From Acidobacteriota bacterium (lineage in GTDB: Bacteria; Acidobacteriota; Terriglobia; Acidiferrales; UBA7541), in contig JAKASX010000027.1 of the NCBI GenBank assembly GCA_021818865.1, positions 1 to 37,786 on the forward strand: DNA of 37,786 nt, in the 5' to 3' direction. Position 1 is the stretch's first letter; every line of letters begins with the position of its first letter. The notes beneath the pieces are model-generated. The model was not told the DNA's origin, ran no database searches, and saw only the letters and a program-made list of their open reading frames with translations. A program made the translations under genes and the position numbers. Shown piece after piece: positions 32,078-37,786 of this stretch.

Positions 32078-32878
32078 TCATTCCGAGCCGCTTCCCTCCG
32101 CGCCAGCTTTCTCTTCGCGCGCTTCCCGTTCCGCAGGCGCAGTCTCCTCAACGGCGAAGTCTTCAGCCGCCACGGCCATTTCTTCTTCCGCCCGAGCGCC
32201 GTCCGGCGCCGCCTCCACCGGAACCGAACCGTCGCCCACACCATCCTTTTCTTCCGGTGCTTCGGCAACGGCCTCTTGCCCTGCTCCCTGCACGGCTTCG
32301 CCTTCTGTTTCCGGCCCGAGTTCGAGCCCGGCTTCCGGCCCCAACGCTTCGCGGGCCAGTTGTTCGAATTCCTTCAGGCTCGGCAGCTCGTCCACGTCGT
32401 TGAGCCCGAACCGCACCAGAAAATCCTTCGTCGTCCGGTAAAGAATCGGCCGGCCCATCACCGGCTTGCGTCCCGCCGTGGTCACCAGCCTCTTATCGAG
32501 CAGCGTCTGGATCACGCCCGAGCAGTTCACGCCGCGAATTTCCTGCATTTCCGGCAGCGTGATCGGCTGCTTGTACGCGATCACCGCCAGGGTTTCGAGC
32601 GCTGGCATGCTGAGCCGCACCGGCGGACGCAGGTTCTTGATGAACGTGCGCACCACCTCGTGATGCTGCGGCTTGGTGGAAAATTTGTAGCCGCGGGCCA
32701 CGCGCCGCAGCTCGACGCCGCGTTCGTCCGCGGCGCAAGCGGCAATCATCTCGTCCAGCGCGGCCCGCACCTGGTCCTTGTCGGCGCCGGTCGCGCCGGA
32801 CAGTTGATCGAGCGTCGCTGGCTCGTCGGCCGCGTAAATGATCGCTTCGAGAGCGCCTTTGAGTTCCGCTTGGGTCAT
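32078..32878 (-). CDS. scpB: Segregation and condensation protein B (ScpB)
   Basis: The 266-residue product is the kleisin-associated winged-helix subunit of the SMC-ScpAB condensin. The two winged-helix domains occupy about 1-175, with LKGALEAIIYAADEPATLDQ, LSMPALETLAVIAYKQPITL, IRGVNCSGVIQTLLDKRLV and RPILYRTTKDFLVRFGL. The last 80 residues are an acidic, Glu/Ala-rich, low-complexity tail, longer than in Bacillus ScpB. It starts one base after scpA stops. Confidence 0.93.
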   Translation of the reverse strand: MTQAELKGALEAIIYAADEPATLDQLSGATGADKDQVRAALDEMIAACAADERGVELRRVARGYKFSTKPQHHEVVRTFIKNLRPPVRLSMPALETLAVIAYKQPITLPEMQEIRGVNCSGVIQTLLDKRLVTTAGRKPVMGRPILYRTTKDFLVRFGLNDVDELPSLKEFEQLAREALGPEAGLELGPETEGEAVQGAGQEAVAEAPEEKDGVGDGSVPVEAAPDGARAEEEMAVAAEDFAVEETAPAEREAREEKAGAEGSGSE

Positions 32879-32879
32879 C

Positions 32880-33695
32880 TCACTGGTATTCCTGGTCGGG
32901 GTTTGCGAGCGGTCCCACCCCTCCCTCTTCCGAAAACACTACATCAAACATGCGGTGCTTGCGCAGCACGATTTCCGCGAAGGTTTCGTCCTGCACCACG
33001 AGCACGGCGCCCAGCCGCACCAGTTCGAGCACGGCCAGGAACGCGGCGATCATCGCGCGCCGCGTGGGGCAGCTTTCGAAAAAATCCACCAGTTCGAGCA
33101 AATCCGTTTCGGCCAGCCGTTCGCGCAGGCGCTTGATCATCAGCGAAACGGTGAATTCGTCCCGTTCCAGCTCGATGTCCTTGCGCTCCTTGCGCCGGTC
33201 GAGCACTTTCTGAAACACCTTCACCAGATCGATCAGCGAAACCACCAGTTCGCCTTCCGTCTCGCCGCCTTCATAAAGGGTCCGGTCCGGCTTCGACCAG
33301 ACGTGGTCCTCGATCTGCTGCCGTTCGTGGAGCATCTGCGCGGCGCTCTTGAATTTTTCGTGTTCCAGGAGCTGGTGCACCAACTGCTCGCGCGGGTCCT
33401 CCGCCGACGCTTCGCCTTCGAGTGCGGGCTCGGTGGGCAGCAGCATCCGCGATTTGATGTAAATCAGCGTCGCGGCCATATACAAAAAATCGGCGGAAAT
33501 ATCGATATCGAGCTGTTCCATCCGGTGCAGGTATTCGAGGTATTGGCCGGTGATTTTGGAGATCGGGATATCGTGAATGTCTATCTGCTGCTTGCGAATC
33601 AGATCGAGCAGCAAATCGAGTGGACCTTCGTACCGCTCGAGCTGCACCTGATACGGCAGCGAAGATGCCCCGAGCGGCCGGGACTCGTCAGTCAC
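32880..33695 (-). CDS. scpA: Segregation and condensation protein A (ScpA)
   Basis: The 271-residue product is the kleisin subunit that bridges the SMC heads in condensin. It has the N-terminal SMC-neck binding region YQVQLERYEGPLDLLLDLIR, then QQIDIHDIPISKITGQYLEY and ISADFLYMAATLIYIKSRML, a charged middle and a C-terminal winged helix (TRRAMIAAFLAVLELVRLGA). The GTG at 33695 is chosen because GGAG lies 5 bases before it; the frame extends to 33767 but only with Arg-rich non-family sequence. It overlaps the trpS end by 8 bases. Confidence 0.94.
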   Translation of the reverse strand: MTDESRPLGASSLPYQVQLERYEGPLDLLLDLIRKQQIDIHDIPISKITGQYLEYLHRMEQLDIDISADFLYMAATLIYIKSRMLLPTEPALEGEASAEDPREQLVHQLLEHEKFKSAAQMLHERQQIEDHVWSKPDRTLYEGGETEGELVVSLIDLVKVFQKVLDRRKERKDIELERDEFTVSLMIKRLRERLAETDLLELVDFFESCPTRRAMIAAFLAVLELVRLGAVLVVQDETFAEIVLRKHRMFDVVFSEEGGVGPLANPDQEYQ

Positions 33696-34974
33696 TTTCG
33701 CTCCAGAGCGGCTCGGCCGGCTTTTCCGCGCCCGGCGGCGTCGCGGCGATTTCCAAAGGAGGGCCAAAGATCGCGTCCCGCACGCGCCGCATCGTTCGCC
33801 GCGCCACCTTCCGCGCCTGCTTCGATCCGTTTTCCAGAATTTCGTTCACGCGCTCGGGCTGCGCTTCGAGCAGTTTTCGCCGCTGATGAACAGGCGCGAT
33901 CCATTTCACCAGACTGTCGGCCATCGCTCGCTTGCATTCCACGCACCCGATTCCCGCCGTTCGGCATCCGTTTTCCGACCACGCGATTTTTTCCGGCTCG
34001 GAAAACAGCTTGTGATACGCAAACACCGGACAAATTTCCGGCCTTCCGGGATCCGTCCGCCGTACGCGCTGCGGATCGGTCATCATGCCGAGAGCTTTTT
34101 TCTGGATCGTCTCCGGATCGTCTTTCAGCCAGATCGCGTTGCCGAAACTTTTCGCCATCCGCCGGCCATCCGTGCCGGGAAATCGCGGCGTCTCAGTGAG
34201 CATCGCGCCGGGCTCGGCAAGCGCCTGCCGGTTGCGCACGAAATTCTTCAGCGCCGGGTTCCGTTCCAGAAAATTATCGATCCCCTCGTTTGCCGCGAGC
34301 CGGCGCAATCCCCAGGCGATTTCGCTCGCGTCGCGCGAGGCCAGTTCCCACGTCCCGGAGTTACCCGTCGCGAAAATTTTCGCCTGTGTTACCACAGCGG
34401 TCGCCGCCTCCAGGTTTTCAGGCGCGCGCAGGGCCTCCGCGTCCACTTCGAGCCCGAACAGGAAATTGAATCGCCGCACAACTTCTCGCGCGAGTTCCAC
34501 GTGCGGCACCTGATCTTCGCCCACGGGCACGAGATCGGCGTCGTACATCACGATGTCGGCCGTTTGGAGCAGCGGATAGCCCAGAAATCCGTACGTTCCC
34601 AAATCCTTTTCGCGCAACTGCGAAATCAGTTCTTTATAGGTCGGCACGCGCTCGAGCCATTCGAGCGGGGTGATCATCGAAAGCAGCAGATGCAATTCGG
34701 CGTGTTCCGCAATGGACGATTGCACGAACATCGTGCACTTGTCCGGGTCGAGTCCCACCGAAAGCCAATCCAGCACGATTTCCCGCGTATTCTGCCGAAC
34801 GAGCCGCGTATCTTCCGCGTAATGCGTGGTCAGCGCGTGCCAATCCGCGACGAAATAATAGCAGTCGTATTCCTCCTGCATCTTCACCCAATTCGACAGC
34901 GCGCCGAAAAAATGGCCCAGATGCAACGGCCCGGTCGGCCGCATTCCGCTCAGCACTCGTTTTTTGCGTCCCAA
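33688..34974 (-). CDS. trpS: Tryptophan-tRNA ligase (TrpRS) with internal insertion and Cys motif
   Basis: The 428-residue product charges tRNA-Trp. The HIGH-type motif is PLHLGH at 16-21 and the KMSKS motif is MAKS at 273-276. Between the Rossmann core (VGEDQVPHVELAREVVRRFN) and MAKS there are about 100 residues where typical enzymes of about 330 residues have far fewer, so there is an insertion near 180-262. The anticodon domain has C315, C337, C344 and C347, spaced C-x21-C-x6-C-x2-C, close to the [4Fe-4S] motif reported for Thermotoga TrpRS. The TTG start at 34974 follows GGGGAAAGGGA and gives MGRKKRVLSGMRPTG, the usual N-terminus. Confidence 0.93.
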   Translation of the reverse strand: MGRKKRVLSGMRPTGPLHLGHFFGALSNWVKMQEEYDCYYFVADWHALTTHYAEDTRLVRQNTREIVLDWLSVGLDPDKCTMFVQSSIAEHAELHLLLSMITPLEWLERVPTYKELISQLREKDLGTYGFLGYPLLQTADIVMYDADLVPVGEDQVPHVELAREVVRRFNFLFGLEVDAEALRAPENLEAATAVVTQAKIFATGNSGTWELASRDASEIAWGLRRLAANEGIDNFLERNPALKNFVRNRQALAEPGAMLTETPRFPGTDGRRMAKSFGNAIWLKDDPETIQKKALGMMTDPQRVRRTDPGRPEICPVFAYHKLFSEPEKIAWSENGCRTAGIGCVECKRAMADSLVKWIAPVHQRRKLLEAQPERVNEILENGSKQARKVARRTMRRVRDAIFGPPLEIAATPPGAEKPAEPLWSESD

Positions 34975-35012
34975 TCCCTTTCCCCTTCTTCGTCGTTCAG
35001 GATCAAGCCGTG

Positions 35013-35040
35013 GTAGGGGCGACGCATGCGTCGCCCCTAC
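35013..35040. repeat. Perfect 28-base palindrome between trpS and the acyl-CoA dehydrogenase gene
   Basis: The left half is GTAGGGGCGACGCA and the right half is its exact reverse complement, without a spacer. A degenerate relative (GTAGGGGTGACGCGTGCGTC) occurs at 36329-36348. From memory, similar GGGGCGACGCATGCGTCGCC elements are scattered over many bacterial genomes. It has no T-run and is not a normal terminator; a cruciform or a protein-binding site is possible. Confidence 0.75.
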
Positions 35041-35069
35041 GTAGCCCCTCCCACCATGAACTGCCTTCT

Positions 35070-36233
35070 TCAGGCGCTGCGGCCGAAGCCCGCGCCCAGC
35101 AATTCCCGCGCGATCACCATGCGCTGGATTTCGCTCGTGCCCTCGTAAATCGTCAGCACGCGCGCATCGCGATACAACCGCTCGATCTCGCATTCGCGCG
35201 AATATCCGCTGCTGCCATGAATCTGCACCGCGTGATAGACCACGCGATTCGCCATCTCGCTCGCGTACAGTTTCGCTTCCGACGCGTACCGGCCCAGTTT
35301 TTTCACTCCGGCGTCGCGCATCGCCGCTCCCTGCCAGACGAGCATCCGCGCCGCGTCAATTTCCGTCTGCATATCAGCGAGCTTCCACTGGATCGCTTGA
35401 AATTCCGCAATCGCCTGACCGAACGCCCGGCGCTGCTTCGCGTAACGAGCCGCCATTTCCATCGCGCCTTGCGCTACGCCCACCGATTGCGCCGCAATGC
35501 CCAATCGCCCGGAATCGAGTCCGGCGAGCGCGATTTTCAGCCCTTCGCCCTCCCCGCCGAGCAGTTGATTCGCCGGCACTTCGCAATTCTCCAGCGCCAG
35601 CTCCACCGAGCGCGATATTCGCAAACCCATTTTATCTTCGTGCCGCGCCACGCGAAACCCGGGCGCGCTGGGTTCGATGAGAAAGGCGCTCACGCCCTTG
35701 CGCCCCGCCGCCGGATCCGTTTTCGCGAAGACGATGTAGAGCCCGGCTTCGCCGCCATTCGTCACCCAGCTTTTCGTTCCGTTCAATACGTACTCGTCGC
35801 CATGGCGTTCCGCGCGCGCTTCGATTCCCGCCGCGTCCGAGCCGGCGGCTGGCTCGGTGAGCGAAAACGCGCCGAGCATTTCCCCGCGAGCCAGGCGTGG
35901 CAGCCAGCGCTTCTTCTGCTCGCCGGTTCCGTGCGCGAGCAGCGGTCCGGCGACCACGGAATTCGTTACGCTCAGCGTCACGGCCGTCGAAGCGTCCACT
36001 CGGGCCACTTCCTCGAGCATCAGGACGTAGCTCACAGTGTCCGCGCCCGCACCGCCCCATTCCTCTGGCACCAGCATTCCGCAAAAACCCATTTCGCCGA
36101 GTTTTCGTATTTCCTCGGCGGGAAAATGCTCTTCTTTTTCGTATTGGCGCAGCCGCGGCCGCAGTTCCGTTTCCATGAACTGCCGCGCCGTGGCGCGAAC
36201 GAGTTCCTGCTGATCGGTAAGCGCGAAATCCAT
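35070..36233 (-). CDS. Acyl-CoA dehydrogenase
   Basis: The 387-residue product is an FAD flavoenzyme that oxidises acyl-CoA to trans-2-enoyl-CoA. Visible are the FAD and substrate motif GAFSLTEPAAGSDAAGIEAR, SWVTNGGEAGLYIVFAKTD, the QRRAFGQAIAEFQAIQWKLA helix, HGSSGYSRECEIERLYRDAR and the catalytic-base segment LTIYEGTSEIQRMVIARELL, in which the glutamate of YEG is the expected base. It resembles short-chain (butyryl-CoA) enzymes. The ATG at 36233 gives MDFALTDQQEL, the standard start; the longer frame to 36383 only translates repeats. No other beta-oxidation genes are adjacent. Confidence 0.92.
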   Translation of the reverse strand: MDFALTDQQELVRATARQFMETELRPRLRQYEKEEHFPAEEIRKLGEMGFCGMLVPEEWGGAGADTVSYVLMLEEVARVDASTAVTLSVTNSVVAGPLLAHGTGEQKKRWLPRLARGEMLGAFSLTEPAAGSDAAGIEARAERHGDEYVLNGTKSWVTNGGEAGLYIVFAKTDPAAGRKGVSAFLIEPSAPGFRVARHEDKMGLRISRSVELALENCEVPANQLLGGEGEGLKIALAGLDSGRLGIAAQSVGVAQGAMEMAARYAKQRRAFGQAIAEFQAIQWKLADMQTEIDAARMLVWQGAAMRDAGVKKLGRYASEAKLYASEMANRVVYHAVQIHGSSGYSRECEIERLYRDARVLTIYEGTSEIQRMVIARELLGAGFGRSA

Positions 36234-36275
36234 CTGTCCGTCTTTTTCCTGCAGCTGACGTCCCGATTCGCGAAA

Positions 36276-36303
36276 TGTAGCGCCGGGTTTTAGCCCGGCA
36301 CCG
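36276..36303. repeat. Palindromic dispersed repeat, GCCGGG-AGCCCGGC family
   Basis: The segment begins TGTAGCGCCGGGTTTTAGCC and continues CGGCACCG. The stem GCCGGG/CCCGGC is separated by TTTTAG. It is closely related to the copy at 37135, and the similarity extends upstream through CGATTCGCG, so the repeat unit is longer than the stem. It lies upstream of the acyl-CoA dehydrogenase gene. Confidence 0.55.
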
Positions 36304-36323
36304 TCCATGCCCGTGCCATACCC

Positions 36324-36352
36324 AACCCGTAGGGGTGACGCGTGCGTCACTC
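36324..36352. repeat. Degenerate copy of the GTAGGGGCGACGC palindrome
   Basis: It reads ACCCGTAGGGGTGACGCGTG then CGTCACTCT. The core GTGACGCGTGCGTCAC is nearly self-complementary. It resembles the perfect palindrome at 35013-35040. Together with the repeat 20 bases to its left it fills most of the 178-base gap between vapC and the acyl-CoA dehydrogenase gene. Confidence 0.5.
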
Positions 36353-36411
36353 TCTCGCTACAGACTCCGAGCGATGCTAGCACGCCGCCGCGCCCGGCCC
36401 AAACAGCGGTT

Positions 36412-36807
36412 TCAGCGATTGGCGAGCACGGAAATGCCTTTGATTCTCATTAGACGCTCGTCGGCCGTAACCAGCGTGAGATCCAAAACCCTGGCCGTGG
36501 CCGCCAGCAGCGCGTCGACCGGGTCCCGAAGACCCGGCCAGAATTCGCGCGCGGCTAGCGAGATTTCGTTGTTGAGCGGGGCTTCGCGCACCGAGGACGT
36601 GGCAAGAGCATCGACCACCCATCGTTCGAAGCCCACGTTGAGCCTGATTCGCCGCTGCTCCACCAAAAGCATGGACTCCCAAATGCTGAGTGGAGAGAGC
36701 CACATCTCATTCGCCGGCCTCACCATCGCCCGGGCAACGCGCCCGCTCACCCTTTCCGGTTCGAGGACGCTCCACACCCAGATGTGCGTGTCGAGGAGCA
36801 GTTTCAT
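36412..36807 (-). CDS. PIN-domain toxin, VapC-like
   Basis: The 131-residue product is a PIN-domain ribonuclease of a type II toxin-antitoxin pair. Acidic active-site residues are D6 (LLDTHIWVW), E44 (SIWES), D98 (RDPVDALLAATA) and D116 (LVTADERL). The DTHIWVW opening and DPxDxLLAATA are typical of the VapC subgroup paired with Phd-type antitoxins, which cleave tRNA or rRNA. The ATG at 36807 overlaps the antitoxin stop by 4 bases, so the pair is translationally coupled; a longer frame upstream is the antitoxin region read in another frame. Confidence 0.9.
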   Translation of the reverse strand: MKLLLDTHIWVWSVLEPERVSGRVARAMVRPANEMWLSPLSIWESMLLVEQRRIRLNVGFERWVVDALATSSVREAPLNNEISLAAREFWPGLRDPVDALLAATARVLDLTLVTADERLMRIKGISVLANR

Positions 36808-37046
36808 TTCCGCAGCGCGTCCCAGTCCTCGAGCGGCGTCGCCGGAGAAATAATGTCGCCGCAGATAATGCCAGTCCCCGCCATCGTGCCCAGCTTCCGC
36901 TTTTTCGGCTTCCGGCTCGTCGCCGGCACCACTTCGGCTACCGGCTTGCCAAACTTCGTGATTCTCACCGGTTTCCCTGTCCGCCGCACCCGCTCCACCA
37001 CGGCGAGACACGTCGCTTTGAATTTCGAAACGGCAATCTCTTCCAT
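36804..37046 (-). CDS. Phd/YefM-type antitoxin
   Basis: The 80-residue product begins MEEIAVSKFKATCLAVVERV then RRTGKPVRITKFGKPVAEVV, the prevent-host-death fold that binds DNA as a dimer. The C-terminal tail (KLGTMAGTGIICGDIISPAT... DWDALRK) would wrap around and inhibit the PIN toxin. The ATG at 37046 is preferred because AGGAAGGG lies 6 bases upstream; an ATG at 37052 and a GTG at 37064 are also in frame. A palindromic operator lies in its promoter, which suggests autorepression, usual for such pairs. Confidence 0.9.
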   Translation of the reverse strand: MEEIAVSKFKATCLAVVERVRRTGKPVRITKFGKPVAEVVPATSRKPKKRKLGTMAGTGIICGDIISPATPLEDWDALRK

Positions 37047-37073
37047 GATCATCCCTTCCTTCACCGCGCCCTC

Positions 37074-37103
37074 AGTTTAACCATGGTCATTGACCATAGT
37101 CAA
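37074..37103 (-). promoter_or_regulatory. Toxin-antitoxin promoter with palindromic operator
   Basis: On the minus strand TTGACT (37098-37103) serves as -35 and TAAACT (37074-37079) as -10, with an 18-base spacer. The spacer contains the perfect palindrome ATGGTCATTGACCAT at 37083-37097. A bound antitoxin dimer would cover the polymerase site between the two hexamers, the standard layout for autoregulated toxin-antitoxin operons. The -10 matches consensus at four of six positions. Confidence 0.65.
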
Positions 37104-37134
37104 TCTTGCCTCCGTCGCGCCTCGATTCGCGGCA

Positions 37135-37163
37135 TGTAGCGCTGGGCTTCAGCCCGGCACGGG
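37135..37163. repeat. Palindromic dispersed repeat, second close copy
   Basis: It reads TGTAGCGCTGGGCTTCAGCC then CGGCACGGG. The stem GCTGGGCTTCAGCCCGGC is imperfect. It agrees with the copy at 36276 along most of its length and in the upstream CGATTCGCG. It stands between the antitoxin promoter and the truncated methyltransferase gene; the rest of the 175-base gap shows nothing else that I recognise. Confidence 0.55.
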
Positions 37164-37278
37164 TTTTCCGGCCGCACGGCTCCGGCACGCACCACGGGAA
37201 AGAGAGGCTTGCCAGATTCCCCACCGCAAGGCATAAAGGGATGGTCGTCGGAACGAAAAAACTCGGGGGAGGTTTTTC

Positions 37279-37701
37279 GTGAACGCACCCACGCTTGGAC
37301 TGCAACAGCTATCCGGCCCGCAACGCCTGCAACAGATGCACTTCTCTTTCGTCACCGAACGCGTGCTTTCCGCCTCGGTGCGCCTCGATGTCTTTTCCCA
37401 CATCGCCTCGGGCAACCACACCGTCGCGGAAATCGCCGCGGCGGCCTCGTCGAGCGAACGCGGCATGCGCATGCTGCTCGACGCGCTCGCTGGCTTCGAA
37501 TTGCTCACGAAAGAGGACGGCCGCTACGATCTCACGCCCGACGCCGCGCGCTACCTGGTTCGCAGCAGCCCGGAATATCTCGGCGCGTTTCTCGAATCCA
37601 ATCTGTTGTGGGAGGCGTGGGGCCATCTGGCCGACGTCGTTCGAGAAGGCAAGCCGCGTCGCTCCTCTAGCAGGCTGCTGAAAAACCCGGAAATTGTGTA
37701 A
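37279..37701 (+). pseudogene. SAM-dependent methyltransferase gene, truncated by an insertion sequence
   Basis: The frame starts at GTG 37279 with GGGGGAGG 6 bases upstream. The first 126 residues form the helical winged-helix dimerisation domain of O-methyltransferases: LQQMHFSFVTERVLSASVRL, DVFSHIASGNHTVAEIAAAA, SERGMRMLLDALAGFELL and GRYDLTPDAARYLV. After VREGKP the sequence turns into RRSSSRLLKNPEIV and a stop, where the end of an IS begins. The SAM-binding Rossmann domain is missing here and would lie beyond the element, outside the window. The protein made would have no catalytic domain. Confidence 0.75.
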
Positions 37702-37786
37702 CGGAGCAGCTTCGAGTGCGTCCAACCGTGCATGCGAGGAAACGATCAGCAGCAAAATCACGTGTTCAGTTATCTGTCGCCGGAGC
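37671..37786 (+). mobile_element. Left end of an IS1182-type insertion sequence (partial)
   Basis: The sequence CAGGCTGCTGAAAAACCCGG at 37671 resembles the terminal repeat that I associate with IS1182-type elements, and it breaks the methyltransferase frame. A transposase start follows at 37732. The right end lies beyond the window, so boundaries and target duplication cannot be checked; the left limit may be off by a few bases. Confidence 0.6.
37732..37786 (+). CDS. IS1182-family transposase, N-terminal fragment
   Basis: Only 18 codons are in the window: MRGNDQQQNHVFSYLSPE. This is very close to the conserved N-terminus of IS1182-type transposases (MRGxDxQQxxMFSYxSxExR). The gene continues off the right edge. 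It has the same orientation as the interrupted methyltransferase gene. Confidence 0.7.
   Translation, partial: MRGNDQQQNHVFSYLSPE

Noticed and set aside
35016-35193. N-terminal extension of trpS to 35193
   Set aside because: The extension is only the translation of the palindrome and the end of the acyl-CoA dehydrogenase gene; the family start and ribosome-binding site are at 34974.
36234-36383. N-terminal extension of the acyl-CoA dehydrogenase to 36383
   Set aside because: It reads through two dispersed repeats; the family N-terminus MDFALTDQQEL starts at 36233.
1-37786. tRNA, rRNA, CRISPR arrays, riboswitches and classical rho-independent terminators
   Set aside because: I looked for cloverleaf-like arms, evenly spaced direct repeats and GC hairpins followed by T-runs. 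None was convincing; the hairpins present lack T-runs. A covariance-model scan would be decisive and could not be run.

Overview
This GC-rich bacterial window is laid out mostly like an ordinary chromosome. It carries housekeeping genes in short operons with 1-8 base overlaps, GTG and TTG starts next to ATG starts, and several kinds of dispersed palindromic intergenic repeat. The TonB-dependent receptor with an N-terminal carboxypeptidase-regulatory-like domain, the hrcA-grpE-dnaJ-rsmE block, the trpS-scpA-scpB-rluB-hisC block and the repeat sequences together suggest an Acidobacteriota member (Terriglobia-like). That is an inference from style, not from a marker gene. There is no rRNA, tRNA or CRISPR array that I can see.

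Layout. 1-1428: end of an ABC exporter ATPase gene and its ABC-2 permease. 1492-6150 (minus): an outer-membrane beta-barrel protein, then the heat-shock operon read as hrcA, grpE, dnaJ, rsmE. 6379-8343 (plus): a polytopic DUF2339 protein. 8389-12299 (minus): an aldehyde dehydrogenase, then htrA translationally coupled to a small peptidoglycan-binding-domain protein. 12612-14798 (plus): leuC and leuD. 14776-17167 (minus): a HicB-like remnant, a DinB-fold protein, a Sua5/TsaC tRNA-modification enzyme and a DUF2306 membrane protein. 17378-21151 (plus): a TrmH/SpoU methyltransferase, rarA and a WD40-like secreted protein, chained by 4-base overlaps, then a small membrane protein. 21252-22616 (minus): a purine permease. 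22717-27103 (plus): a secreted GDSL/SGNH hydrolase, a DUF2784 protein, a Cys/Met-rich secreted protein and a TonB-dependent receptor.

27209-29657 looks like an accessory island. It holds a tight three-gene cassette: an unknown protein, a protein with a DUF5678-like C-terminus, and a retropepsin-like aspartic protease. The cassette is followed by an IS5-family element whose target duplication contains the stop codon of the protease gene. This cassette is the best candidate for an undescribed system in the window.

29670-36233 (minus) returns to core genes: a CoA-binding protein, hisC, rluB, scpB, scpA, trpS and an acyl-CoA dehydrogenase. The trpS product carries an internal insertion and a Cys motif resembling the iron-sulfur motif of Thermotoga TrpRS. 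36412-37103 is a Phd/VapC-type toxin-antitoxin pair with a palindromic operator inside its promoter. The window ends in a methyltransferase gene cut by what appears to be an IS1182-type element, with the first codons of its transposase at the very end.

Functionally the window mixes protein quality control (HrcA, GrpE, DnaJ, HtrA), RNA modification (RsmE, TrmH-like, Sua5, RluB), chromosome segregation (ScpAB), leucine and histidine synthesis, and envelope and uptake functions, with two insertion sequences and toxin-antitoxin traces as the mobile component.
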